Both the position numbers and the translations under genes were made by a program. From contig JAFLDQ010000087.1 of NCBI GenBank assembly GCA_017302355.1, positions 1 through 13,893 of the forward strand: a stretch of DNA of 13,893 nucleotides, in the 5' to 3' direction. This stretch comes from Dechloromonas sp. (GTDB lineage Bacteria; Pseudomonadota; Gammaproteobacteria; Burkholderiales; Rhodocyclaceae). Below the pieces are notes generated by a model. The model was not told the origin of the DNA. It saw only the letters and a program-made list of their open reading frames with translations, and did not search any database. Below, one piece after another: positions 1 to 8,775 of this stretch (within the stretch, counting starts at the first letter, position 1; each line of letters starts with the position of its first letter).

Positions 1-637
1 GGGCGCGGAACCACGCCGTGCGGCGGTTGGCGCCCGCGATGGTGAGCTCGACGTGGAGGTGGTCGTTGTGCGGGTGCGGCCCGGTGTACGCGCGGAGCTT
101 GGTGCCGGGCGGGCGGCTGGCGTTCCAACTGCTGCGGTCCCACACGATGAACTGCACGCCGATGGCCTCGGCGTTCTGGATCAGCCAGTTGGCGACGGCG
201 TCGCCCGCGGTGTTGTCGGCCGCGCCGCGGGAGAGCGGGATGAACACGTCGATCGCGCGGCCGGTGCCGTGCAGCGAGAGGCGGCTGGTGTTCGCGGTGT
301 TCGCGCGGCACGCGTAGCCGTCGACGTTCGACACCGCGCGGAAGTTCCGGCGCAGGAAGTCACCGAGCTCGCGCGACCCGGGGAGCAACCCCCCCGCGCA
401 GTTGCGGCCGCCGCTCCAGGCCGGGCCGTCGTCGTAGGTCACGTCCTGCCGGTCCCCCGCGGCGAGCACGCTCGCGGGCGCGGACCACCGCCCCGGCACC
501 GCGATGTCCGAGATCACCTCGCCGTCGAGGGACTCGTCCCAGTCGTCGGAGTCCATGCTCTCGTCCGCCGCGCAGCCCGCCGCGATCAGCGCCGCGCCAC
601 AGCACACCCACCACCCGCGCCAGGAGGACGTCCGCAT
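1..637 (-). CDS. Lipoprotein with D,D-peptidase (M15/extensin-like) zinc domain, 3'-partial
   Basis: Read on the minus strand from ATG at 637-635, the frame stays open for 212 codons to the window edge, so the C-terminus is missing. The N-terminus is a lipoprotein signal: a hydrophobic run ending LIAAGC, with Cys22 as the lipidated residue. An acidic, low-complexity linker (about residues 25-40) follows. The folded part carries SLHGTGRAID (His123, Asp130) and later NDHLHVE (His193, His195). This is the HxxGxAxD plus HxH zinc arrangement of the M15/LAS peptidases and extensin-like C-terminal domains. Cys80 and Cys110 could form a disulfide. By family it would act on peptidoglycan peptides in the cell envelope, but the substrate is not visible. 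A GAGAGGG ribosome site precedes the ATG. It lies downstream of the minus-strand gene at 761-1384. The fold call is good; the enzyme specificity is a guess. Confidence 0.7.
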   Translation of the reverse strand, partial: MRTSSWRGWWVCCGAALIAAGCAADESMDSDDWDESLDGEVISDIAVPGRWSAPASVLAAGDRQDVTYDDGPAWSGGRNCAGGLLPGSRELGDFLRRNFRAVSNVDGYACRANTANTSRLSLHGTGRAIDVFIPLSRGAADNTAGDAVANWLIQNAEAIGVQFIVWDRSSWNASRPPGTKLRAYTGPHPHNDHLHVELTIAGANRRTAWFRA

Positions 638-655
638 GGGACCCTCTCAAAGCAA

Positions 656-704
656 GCGCCCTGCCTCGCTCCGTGGGACACGGCACCGCGGAGAAACAGG
701 GCGC
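656..704 (-). other. Nested stem-loop upstream of the lipoprotein gene
   Basis: Bases 656-663 (GCGCCCTG) pair perfectly with 697-704 (CAGGGCGC). Inside them, 671-675 (CCGTG) pairs with 679-683 (CACGG) over a 3-base loop. The structure lies in the 123-base gap between the gene at 761-1384 and the lipoprotein start at 637, so it could act in the lipoprotein leader or end upstream transcription. There is no T-run on either side, which argues against an intrinsic terminator. The DNA here is very GC-rich, so chance pairing is easy. Confidence 0.3.
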
Positions 705-760
705 GTCGTGTGGTCAACGCGGTGATCGTTGAACAGCGCGGTGTCCAGTAGGACTCCCGC

Positions 761-1384
761 CTACATCGGGCTCTGGCCTTCGTCATCCCTTCGCCGCGAC
801 CACCACCACCCCGCGCTCACCAGTGTGACAAACAGGATCACACCGAGGCCGTAGCGTCGGGAGCGCGAGGGGGAGGTCGCGCCGACGGGGTGCCCGGGCG
901 AGCGGTTCTGGGCGGGGACGAAGCGGGTGCTCTCGGGCGACGGGTGCCCTCGGGCCCCCGCGTCGACGGAGGCCGCGGGCGCGGGCGCGCGTCGAGGCGC
1001 GACCTGCGTCCATCGCCACGCGGACTCCGTGCGGCGCACCTGCGCGGCGACCTCCTCGACGAGCCCTGCGGGAGCCCCTGGTGAAGGGCGCGCGGCCAGC
1101 GCGAGGCGCTCGGTGCGGACCGCGGACTCGGGCGCGCGCGAGGGGTGCTTCGCCTCGACCTCGACGGGGCTCGCGACCCCGCGGCAGCGGTAGCGGGCGA
1201 CGGCGACGGCGCGGTCGAGGGAGGCCCCCTGAAAGGTGCAGCGCCCGGCCGCGAAGGTGCCGGCGAACATCTGCATCGCGGCGGGCTCCATCCCCGGCGG
1301 GATCACCCACTCCCCCTCCTGCGCCGCGGCGGGCGCGGCGGCGAGGATGATGGAGATGACCAGTCCCGGCGCGCGGCGCGGCAT
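761..1384 (-). CDS. Unrecognised secreted protein with C-terminal membrane anchor
   Basis: This 207-residue protein was not recognised. It begins [22 protein letters not shown], a clean signal peptide with cleavage likely after an AAA-Q type site near residue 21. A short globular region (about 22-75) has two cysteines (Cys49, Cys67) that could pair. A proline/alanine/arginine-rich segment (about 98-176) follows, then one hydrophobic helix (about 178-195, ending GWWWSRRR) and a short charged tail. This is the pattern of a signal peptide plus a tail anchor. A longer open frame continues upstream to 1693, but residues from there overlap the divergent gene and lack any signal character. The start at 1384 is preferred because the signal peptide begins exactly there and a TATACT box sits just upstream. 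No Shine-Dalgarno sequence is visible. It is divergent from the membrane protein at 1407, with 22 bases between the start codons. Confidence 0.6.
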   Translation of the reverse strand: MPRRAPGLVISIILAAAPAAAQEGEWVIPPGMEPAAMQMFAGTFAAGRCTFQGASLDRAVAVARYRCRGVASPVEVEAKHPSRAPESAVRTERLALAARPSPGAPAGLVEEVAAQVRRTESAWRWTQVAPRRAPAPAASVDAGARGHPSPESTRFVPAQNRSPGHPVGATSPSRSRRYGLGVILFVTLVSAGWWWSRRRDDEGQSPM

Positions 1385-1390
1385 CGGGGG

Positions 1391-1398
1391 AGTATAGT
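1391..1398. promoter_or_regulatory. Overlapping divergent -10 boxes, possibly for leaderless transcripts
   Basis: The octamer AGTATAGT lies in the 22-base gap between two divergent start codons. Read on the plus strand it gives TATAGT (1393-1398), ending 8 bases before the ATG at 1407. Read on the minus strand it gives TATACT (1396-1391), ending 6 bases before the ATG at 1384. It is the only AT-rich patch in very GC-rich surroundings. With usual -10 to start-site spacing, both messages would begin at or within a base or two of the ATG. Neither start codon has a Shine-Dalgarno sequence, which fits. No convincing -35 box is seen on either side. Confidence 0.4.
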
Positions 1399-1406
1399 CC
1401 CGCGCG

Positions 1407-1709
1407 ATGAGCGACGACGTCTCCAACGCGCCGATCTTTTCCGGCGGCGCCGCGCCCAGGGGGCGCGAGTTCGAGTTCGGCCAGGCGGAGAACCAGGTCT
1501 TCACGGGCCTCGCGGCGGCGATGCGCTTCGTGGGCACGGGCAGCGTCGCGCTCGCCGCGGTGATGTTCGTGTCGGCCCTCGCGGGCGCGTTCCTCACGGG
1601 GATGCGCGCGATGCCGTACACCCTGGGGCAGGCCGTCGGCGCGGCGGTGATGATCATCTCCGGCGTGTGGCTGCGCGGCGCGGCGCGCTCCATCGAGCAG
1701 ATCGTGAAC
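1407..1709 (+). CDS. Small membrane protein of unknown function, truncated at chimeric join
   Basis: The first 101 codons of a membrane protein are present. After a hydrophilic N-terminus with the stretch [20 protein letters not shown] come two hydrophobic helices (about residues 41-63 and 72-89) and a basic/amphipathic start of the next region ending RSIEQIVN. The layout resembles a family of uncharacterised two-helix proteins common in Myxococcota, where a similar 'FxQIV' segment leads into a soluble tail; that comparison is from memory. The real coding sequence ends at about 1709, where the DNA becomes the antisense strand of icd2. The frame stays open by chance to 3554, which would give a false 715-residue fusion. 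It diverges from the gene at 1384-761 and has no Shine-Dalgarno sequence. Confidence 0.6.
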
Positions 1710-3569
<1,860 letters not shown>

Positions 3570-3606
3570 GGCAAGTCCCTCAGGTTGGATGGTTTTACGC
3601 GCGCTT

Positions 3607-3612
3607 ATTCTA
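3607..3612 (-). promoter_or_regulatory. Possible -10 box for icd2
   Basis: On the minus strand the hexamer TAGAAT, in the context CTGTAGAATAAG, lies 37 bases upstream of the icd2 start codon, inside the 189-base icd2-aceK gap. It differs from the sigma-70 consensus at one position. No good -35 element sits at the right spacing, so the call rests on the -10 match and position only. Confidence 0.35.
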
Positions 3613-3723
3613 CAGCAACCGCATTTCGCCATGTTCGCCAACAAGAATATGTCCGGACCTCCTCGGCCGCCGCGGGGCCAGGGTTGGCCGCCGTTTCGCG
3701 GGTCCATCAACGGCGGTTGCGAG

Positions 3724-3732
3724 TGCTAGAAT
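3724..3732 (+). promoter_or_regulatory. Extended -10 promoter for aceK
   Basis: TGCTAGAAT is an extended -10 (TGn followed by TAGAAT) 26 bases before the aceK ATG. Transcription would start near 3739 and leave a leader of about 20 bases. This placement also argues against the in-frame upstream start codons for aceK, which would lie in or before the promoter. A -35 box is not evident, as is usual for extended -10 promoters. Confidence 0.4.
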
Positions 3733-3758
3733 TTGCGCTCGATCCCGAGTCGCTCACC

Positions 3759-5531
3759 ATGAAGATTTCCGTCGGCCTCTACGGCGCCAGCGCCCACCAG
3801 ATCGCGCTGGCGCTGATCCAGGGCTTCAACAAGCACTACACGCTGTTCCGGGCAACCAGCAAGGAGGCCAAGATCCGCTTCGAGCAGGCCAACTGGCCGG
3901 GCGTGCACAAGGCGGTCAGGGAGCGCATCCGTTTCTACGATGACCGCGTCGATGAATGTGTCGAGCGCCTGCGCATCGCGTTCGACGCCCAGCAAATCGA
4001 CAACGCCACCTGGCAGCAGATCAAGTTGCTCTACATCGGCCTGCTCCTCAATCACAAGCAGCCCGAACTGGCCGAGACCTTCTTCAACTCGGTGACGACC
4101 CGGATCCTGCGCCGCGAGTATTTCCGCAACGATTTCATGTTCGTTCGCCCGACGCTGTCGACCGACAACATCGAAGCCGCGGTCACGCCCATCTACCGCA
4201 GCTACTACGCCAAGGAAGACGGCCTGCGCGGCGCCATCCGCACGATCATCGGCGACTTCGACTGGCAGCGGCCCTTCGCCGACCTCGAGAGCGACACCCG
4301 CCACGTCTATCATGCCGTTCGCCGCCATCTGAAGGGCATGCCGGCGCGCGAGGTCAACTTCCAGATTCAGGTGCTGGGTTCGGCCTTTTACCGCAACAAG
4401 GCCGCCTACATCATCGGCAAGGCGATCAACGGCTCCGTCGAATACCCCTTCGCCATTCCCGTCCTCCATGACGACCGGGGCAGGCTCTACGTCGATACCA
4501 TTCTCCTCGATGCCTGGCGGATCGGCCTGCTCTTCTCGCTGTCGCGGGCCTACTTCATGGTCGACATGGAAGTGCCGTCCGGTTACGTCGAGTTCCTGCG
4601 CTCCATCCTGCCCAACAAGCCGCGCTCCGAGCTGTACATCATGCTCGGCCTCGGCAAGCAGGGCAAGACGATGTTCTTCCGCGATCTCATCTATCACCTG
4701 CACCATTCGGAAGACCAGTTCGTCATGGCTCCCGGCATCCGCGGCATGGTCATGCTGGTGTTCACGCTGCCGTCCTACCCTTACGTCTTCAAGATCATCA
4801 AGGACGTCTTCGGCAGTTCCAAGGACACGGACCGGGCGACGGTCCAGCGGAAATTCATGATGGTCAAGCAGGTCGACCGCATCGGCCGGATGGCGGACAC
4901 CCTCGAATTCTCCAGCGCAGCCTTTCCGCTCGCCCGTTTCGACGACGAGGTCATGGAGGAACTGCGCGCGCTGGCGCCTTCGTGCTTCGAGATCGACGGC
5001 GACGCGCTGGTCATCAAGCACCTCTACATCGAGCGCCGCATGGAGCCGCTCAACATCCACCTAGAGCGCATGGAACGCACCGGCAACATCGAGGCGCTGG
5101 AACATGCCATCAAGGAATACGGCAGCGCGATCCGCGAACTGGCCCAGGCCAACATCTTCCCGGGCGACATGCTGTGGAAGAATTTCGGCATCACCCGCTA
5201 CGGCCGCGTCGTCTTCTACGATTACGACGAAATCGAGTACATGACCGACTGCAACTTCCGCAAGATTCCACCGGCTCCCGATTTCGAAACCGAGATGTCG
5301 GGCGAGGTCTGGTATCCTGTGGCCAGGAACGATGTCTTTCCCGAAGAGTTCGGCACCTTCCTGCTTGGCTCGCCCATCCTGCGCAAGGTCTTCCTCAAGC
5401 ACCACAGGGATCTGCTGTCGGCAAGATTCTGGCAGGATGCCCAACGGAAGATCCGCGACGGCCACGTCGAGGACTTTTTTCCCTACCCCCAGGAACTGCG
5501 CTTCCATGACTGCCAGCCTGAAGTTTCCTGA
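3759..5531 (+). CDS. aceK: Isocitrate dehydrogenase kinase/phosphatase
   Basis: AceK phosphorylates and dephosphorylates isocitrate dehydrogenase, diverting isocitrate to the glyoxylate shunt during growth on acetate or fatty acids. The 590-residue product is close to the E. coli length (578). The N-terminal regulatory half opens with QIALALIQGFNKHY and FEQANWPGVHKAVRERI, typical of the family. The kinase half has the nucleotide loop GKQGKT (299-304), the ATP lysine in YVFKIIKD (Lys345), the catalytic loop FPGDMLWKNFG (Asp470, Asn475) and the metal motif VVFYDYDE (Asp488, Asp490). All key residues are present, so it should be active. The start at 3759 is chosen because upstream codons overlap a likely promoter; its Shine-Dalgarno sequence is weak. 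It stands back to back with icd2 and is followed 66 bases later by pntAA on the same strand. Confidence 0.97.
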   Translation: MKISVGLYGASAHQIALALIQGFNKHYTLFRATSKEAKIRFEQANWPGVHKAVRERIRFYDDRVDECVERLRIAFDAQQIDNATWQQIKLLYIGLLLNHKQPELAETFFNSVTTRILRREYFRNDFMFVRPTLSTDNIEAAVTPIYRSYYAKEDGLRGAIRTIIGDFDWQRPFADLESDTRHVYHAVRRHLKGMPAREVNFQIQVLGSAFYRNKAAYIIGKAINGSVEYPFAIPVLHDDRGRLYVDTILLDAWRIGLLFSLSRAYFMVDMEVPSGYVEFLRSILPNKPRSELYIMLGLGKQGKTMFFRDLIYHLHHSEDQFVMAPGIRGMVMLVFTLPSYPYVFKIIKDVFGSSKDTDRATVQRKFMMVKQVDRIGRMADTLEFSSAAFPLARFDDEVMEELRALAPSCFEIDGDALVIKHLYIERRMEPLNIHLERMERTGNIEALEHAIKEYGSAIRELAQANIFPGDMLWKNFGITRYGRVVFYDYDEIEYMTDCNFRKIPPAPDFETEMSGEVWYPVARNDVFPEEFGTFLLGSPILRKVFLKHHRDLLSARFWQDAQRKIRDGHVEDFFPYPQELRFHDCQPEVS

Positions 5532-5597
5532 ACCATCGACCCTGCCATCCGCCACCAACCGAACGGGTTCCGCCCCCGACACCAAGGAGAACACAGC

Positions 5598-6725
5598 ATG
5601 CCGCTGACCATTGCGGTCACCAGAGAGCGCGCCCCCAACGAACTCCGGGTCGCACTGGTACCGGAGACCGCCAGGAAATTCGCCGCGCTCGGCGCCCGCT
5701 TGCGCATGGAGCAGGGCGCCGGGATCCACAGCCACTTTCTCGACTCCGACTACGCCGATATCACCCTGGTCGGCGGCATTCGCGAAGCGTATGGCGGCGC
5801 CGGCCTGATCGCGCGCGTCACCCCGCCGTCGCCCGAGGAAATCGCCGCGCTGCCCGCGGGGTCGACCCTGATCGGCCTGCTCAGGCCGTTCGAGGACAAG
5901 GCCCGGCTGGCCGCGCTCAACGCCAGGAAGATCACCGCCTTCGCCCTGGAGCTGCTGCCGCGCATCTCGCGCGCCCAGAGCATGGACGCGCTCTCCTCGC
6001 AAGGCGCCTGCGCCGGTTACCAGTGCGCCCTGATCGGCGCCGCCTGGTGTACCCGGTTCTTCCCGATGCTGACCACCGCCGCCGGGACGATCCGGCCGGC
6101 GCGTGTCCTCGTCATCGGCGCCGGCGTCGCCGGCCTGCAGGCCATCGCCACCTGCAGGCGCCTCGGCGCCATGGTCGAAGCCTACGACGTGCGCGCCGCG
6201 GCACGCGAGCAGATCGAGTCGCTCGGCGCCAAGTTCGTCGACACCGGCGTCTCCGCCGACGGCGCCGGCGGCTACGCCCGCGACCTGACCGCCGAAGAGA
6301 AGGCGCAACAGGCCGAGAAGCTGGCCAAGGCCGTCGCCCTCTCGGATGTCGTCATCAGCACCGCCGCCATCCCCGGCAAGAAAGCGCCGGTGATCATCAC
6401 CGCCGACATGGTCGAACGCATGAAGTATGGCGCCATCATCGTCGACATGGCGGCCGAATCCGGCGGCAACTGCGCGCTGACCCAGCCCGGCGAACACGTC
6501 ATCGCCAACGACGTACACATCCACGGACCACTCAACATTCCTTCCCGCATGCCGACCCACGCCTCGGAACTCTACGCCAAGAACATCTACAACTTCATCT
6601 CGCCGTGGCTCAAGGACGGCGAACTCGTCTTCGACTGGAACGATGAAGTCGTCGCCGGCACGCTGTTGTGCAGGGACGGTGTCACGGTCCACGCCGCTGT
6701 GAAGCAGATTCTGGGGGCCGTATGA
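5598..6725 (+). CDS. pntAA: NAD(P) transhydrogenase alpha-1 subunit (soluble NAD(H)-binding domain I)
   Basis: This is the NAD(H)-binding subunit of proton-translocating transhydrogenase, which reduces NADP with NADH using proton-motive force. At 375 residues it holds only soluble domain I, with no membrane helix, as in the split alpha subunits of Rhodospirillum-type enzymes. The N-terminus (VTRERAPNELRVALVPET) is the alanine dehydrogenase/PNT N-terminal fold. The Rossmann dinucleotide motif is VLVIGAGVAGLQA (GAGVAGL at 174-180), followed by the acidic strand end EAYDVR. The stretch SRAQSMDALSSQ near 125-135 is the conserved region that contacts the partner domain. An AAGGAGA ribosome site lies 8-9 bases before the ATG. 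The stop overlaps the start of a small ORF (ATGA). The next recognised gene, pntAB, starts 148 bases on, a wider gap than usual for this operon. Confidence 0.96.
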   Translation: MPLTIAVTRERAPNELRVALVPETARKFAALGARLRMEQGAGIHSHFLDSDYADITLVGGIREAYGGAGLIARVTPPSPEEIAALPAGSTLIGLLRPFEDKARLAALNARKITAFALELLPRISRAQSMDALSSQGACAGYQCALIGAAWCTRFFPMLTTAAGTIRPARVLVIGAGVAGLQAIATCRRLGAMVEAYDVRAAAREQIESLGAKFVDTGVSADGAGGYARDLTAEEKAQQAEKLAKAVALSDVVISTAAIPGKKAPVIITADMVERMKYGAIIVDMAAESGGNCALTQPGEHVIANDVHIHGPLNIPSRMPTHASELYAKNIYNFISPWLKDGELVFDWNDEVVAGTLLCRDGVTVHAAVKQILGAV

Positions 6726-6874
6726 ACAAGGAGATCACGATCATGACCGCTGCTTTTGCCCAAGCGCCCCTTCGGCAACCGTCCCATACGGCCGCCCGCC
6801 GCTCGCGGGCGTGCGCATCCGTGTCCGGCAATGCCGATCCGGGCTCCTGCCCGCTGTCCGGGAGGGCTGCCTGA
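6722..6874 (+). CDS. Possible 50-residue ORF between pntAA and pntAB
   Basis: A 50-codon frame (MNKEITIMTAAFAQAPLRQP…) fills the pntAA-pntAB gap. Its ATG overlaps the pntAA stop as ATGA, and its TGA overlaps the pntAB start as TGATG, the classic geometry of translational coupling at both ends. Against it, the product is Ala/Ser/Arg-rich with no recognisable domain, membrane helix or signal peptide. Its third codon positions (about 78% G+C by my count) look less biased than those of its neighbours. It also has no clear ribosome site of its own. It may be a real coupling peptide, a leader that carries ribosomes through the structured gap, or noise. Confidence 0.3.
   Translation: MNKEITIMTAAFAQAPLRQPSHTAARRSRACASVSGNADPGSCPLSGRAA
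6793..6853 (+). other. Cluster of three hairpins in the pntAA-pntAB gap
   Basis: Three inverted repeats stand in a row just before pntAB. CGCCCGC (6793-6799) pairs with GCGGGCG (6805-6811) over a 5-base loop. CGGC (6826-6829) pairs with GCCG (6833-6836). CGGGC (6840-6844) pairs with GCCCG (6849-6853). They end about 7 bases before the pntAB ribosome site. In the mRNA they could protect an end after processing or slow translation into pntAB. No T-run follows, so they are not an intrinsic terminator. Confidence 0.35.
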
Positions 6875-7155
6875 TGGACGGGATGCTCGCGCTCTACATC
6901 TTCATGCTCGCCGCCTTCACCGGCTACGAGATCATCGGCAAGGTGCCGGTCATCCTGCATACCCCGCTGATGTCCGGATCCAACTTCGTTCACGGCGTCG
7001 TCGTCGTCGGCGCCATGGTCGTCCTCGGTCAGGCCGAGACGCCGGTACAGCAGGTGATCGGCTTCTTCGCCGTCGCCCTCGGCGCCGCCAACGCGGCCGG
7101 CGGCTACGTGGTCACCGAACGCATGCTCGGCATGTTCAAGAAGAAGGAGGACTGA
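6874..7155 (+). CDS. pntAB: NAD(P) transhydrogenase alpha-2 subunit (membrane part)
   Basis: This 93-residue subunit is the small membrane piece of transhydrogenase domain II in three-subunit enzymes. Three hydrophobic helices are visible (about residues 5-18, 37-52 and 61-80), joined by the conserved loop KVPVILHTPLMSGSNFVHG. His40 in SNFVHG lies where the Thermus alpha-2 subunit has a histidine proposed in proton transfer. The start at 6874 (MDGMLALYIFML) has a GGGAGGG ribosome site; an in-frame ATG at 6811 would add 21 hydrophilic residues foreign to the family. The gene end supplies the ribosome site for pntB (AAGAAGGAGG), whose ATG follows after 2 bases, so the two are tightly coupled. 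Confidence 0.95.
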   Translation: MDGMLALYIFMLAAFTGYEIIGKVPVILHTPLMSGSNFVHGVVVVGAMVVLGQAETPVQQVIGFFAVALGAANAAGGYVVTERMLGMFKKKED

Positions 7156-7157
7156 AC

Positions 7158-8528
7158 ATGACGATACCCATCTACGTCCAAGGCGCCTGGTTCGTCGGCG
7201 CGCTGCTCTTCATCTTCGGCCTGAAGGGCATGAGTTCGCCCGCCTCGGCGCGGCGCGGCATCGTCATTGCCGGTTACGGCATGCTGATCGCGATCGCCGC
7301 CACCTTCCTCGTTCCCGGACTGCAGAACCTCGGCCTGATGATCCTCGCGCTGGTCATCGGCGGCGCCGGCGCGTGGATTTCCGGCAAGCGGGTCAAGATG
7401 ACCGACATGCCGCAGATGGTCGCCATCTACAACGGCATGGGCGGCGGCGCCGCGGCGGCGATTGCCGCCATCGAGTTCGCCAGGGGCGACGCGCATGCCG
7501 TCACGACGATCGTGCTTGCCGTCGTCGGCGCGCTGATCGGCGCGGTCTCCTTCACCGGTTCCTGCATTGCCTGGGCCAAGCTGCAGGGGGTCCTGGACAA
7601 GACCTACCGTCTGCCGGCGCAGAACCTGGTAAACGCCGTCCTGGCGCTGGTGGCGGTGGCCCTCGGCGTGGTGATGATCGTCCTCACCCCGGCGCAACCC
7701 GGGCTGATCATCGGCTTCTTCATCGTCTCGCTCGCCCTCGGCCTGATCGTCACCCTGCCCATCGGCGGCGCCGACATGCCGGTGGTGATCTCGCTGTTCA
7801 ACGCTTTCACCGGTCTCGCCGTCGGCTTCGAGGGCTACGTCCTCGGCAACCCGGCGCTGATCATCGCCGGCATCGTCGTCGGCGCCGCCGGCACGCTGCT
7901 CACCCAGCTGATGGCCAAGGCGATGAACCGGTCGATCTCGAACATCCTGTTCATGCCGATGGTCGCCAGCGGTAGCGGGGAGGAAATCACCGGCACGATG
8001 AAGGAAGTCAGCGCCATCGATGCCGCGGCGATGATGCGCTACGCCAGTAAGGTCATCATCGTTCCCGGCTACGGCATGGCGGTCGCGCACGCCCAGCACA
8101 AGGTGTGGGAAATGACCGAGCTGCTCGAGGAGGCCGGGGTCGAGGTAAAGTTCGCCATCCACCCGGTGGCCGGGCGCATGCCGGGGCACATGAACGTGCT
8201 GCTGGCCGAGGCCGGCGTGCCCTACGACAAGATCTTCGATCTCGAGGAGATCAACGCCGAGTTCACCCAGGCCGATGTCGCGCTGATCATCGGCGCCAAC
8301 GACGTGGTCAACCCGAGCGCGCGCACCGACAAGGCCAGCCCGATCTACGGCATGCCGATCCTCAACGCCGACCAGGCCCAGAACGTCATCATCATCAAGC
8401 GCGGCAAGGGCGCCGGCTACTCGGGTGTCGAGAATGCGCTGTTCTACGCCGACCACTCCCGCATGCTCTATGGCAGCGCGCAGCCGATGGCCGGCGAGAT
8501 CATCCAGCACCTCAAGGCCATGGCGTAG
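7158..8528 (+). CDS. pntB: NAD(P) transhydrogenase beta subunit
   Basis: This is the NADP(H)-binding and proton-channel subunit of transhydrogenase, 456 residues against about 462 in E. coli. Residues 8-265 form a series of membrane helices (domain II). Residues from about 295 form soluble domain III with the NADP Rossmann motif [12 protein letters not shown] (303-312), [18 protein letters not shown], and the loop [12 protein letters not shown] (378-389) that closes over NADP. The TM segment at [10 protein letters not shown] has Asn92 where E. coli has the proton-relay His91, while PntAB supplies His40; this is the pattern of the split-alpha family. The start at 7158 is set by the strong ribosome site at 7141-7150. 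An in-frame extension back to 6756 runs through pntAB in another frame and is not real. Confidence 0.97.
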   Translation: MTIPIYVQGAWFVGALLFIFGLKGMSSPASARRGIVIAGYGMLIAIAATFLVPGLQNLGLMILALVIGGAGAWISGKRVKMTDMPQMVAIYNGMGGGAAAAIAAIEFARGDAHAVTTIVLAVVGALIGAVSFTGSCIAWAKLQGVLDKTYRLPAQNLVNAVLALVAVALGVVMIVLTPAQPGLIIGFFIVSLALGLIVTLPIGGADMPVVISLFNAFTGLAVGFEGYVLGNPALIIAGIVVGAAGTLLTQLMAKAMNRSISNILFMPMVASGSGEEITGTMKEVSAIDAAAMMRYASKVIIVPGYGMAVAHAQHKVWEMTELLEEAGVEVKFAIHPVAGRMPGHMNVLLAEAGVPYDKIFDLEEINAEFTQADVALIIGANDVVNPSARTDKASPIYGMPILNADQAQNVIIIKRGKGAGYSGVENALFYADHSRMLYGSAQPMAGEIIQHLKAMA

Positions 8529-8572
8529 CGTCCTGCTGCGGTCGACCCGGCATTTCGGGCAAAAATCAGGGA

Positions 8573-8593
8573 ACGCCCGGGCATGCCGGGCGT
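8573..8593 (+). terminator. Hairpin after pntB, weak terminator candidate
   Basis: ACGCCCGG (8573-8580) pairs perfectly with CCGGGCGT (8586-8593) over a GCATG loop, 44 bases after the pntB stop. On the plus strand it is followed by CCACTTC with no T-run, so it may act with Rho or as an mRNA 3' end rather than as a true intrinsic terminator. On the minus strand the five A's at 8561-8565 read as a T-run after the stem, but no minus-strand gene is present. The rest of the 247-base gap (8529-8775) shows no other clear signal. Confidence 0.4.
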
Positions 8594-8775
8594 CCACTTC
8601 AATCCATATCCGGATCGATCGTGACGCGAAGACCCGCCGCCGACAGTGCAGGCAGCGCGGCCAGGCGCAGTCGACGAACTCACGGCCGGCCTGGAAATGG
8701 CATCATGCAGTCACCCAACCGGCCGCCGGATCCCCATGGATTCCGGCGACCATCAACCACGCAACAGGAGATCAA

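Noticed and set aside
53..751. 232-residue plus-strand frame
   Set aside because: It is opposite the lipoprotein gene, whose lipobox and zinc motifs are specific. The plus-strand product is Arg/Ala/Val-rich shadow sequence.
1385..1693. N-terminal extension of the 761-1384 gene back to 1693
   Set aside because: It overlaps the divergent membrane gene and lacks any signal or domain, while a proper signal peptide starts at 1384.
3726..5060. Long minus-strand frame (444 residues) opposite aceK
   Set aside because: Antisense shadow: Asp/Val/Glu-rich repetitive composition, no domain, while aceK is complete on the plus strand.
5061..6692. 543-residue minus-strand frame opposite aceK and pntAA
   Set aside because: It spans two well-identified genes on the other strand and has low-complexity Gly/Ala/Asp composition typical of antisense in GC-rich DNA.
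6756..7157. 134-residue N-terminal extension of PntB
   Set aside because: It reads through pntAB in another frame; the strong ribosome site before 7158 and the family length fix the start.
7104..8597. 497-residue minus-strand frame opposite pntB
   Set aside because: His/Asp/Arg-rich shadow of hydrophobic pntB codons read backward; no start context or motif.
8529..8775. Possible small RNA or gene in the pntB-tpx gap
   Set aside because: Only one hairpin and the tpx ribosome site are visible; no promoter-terminator pair or coding frame could be supported.
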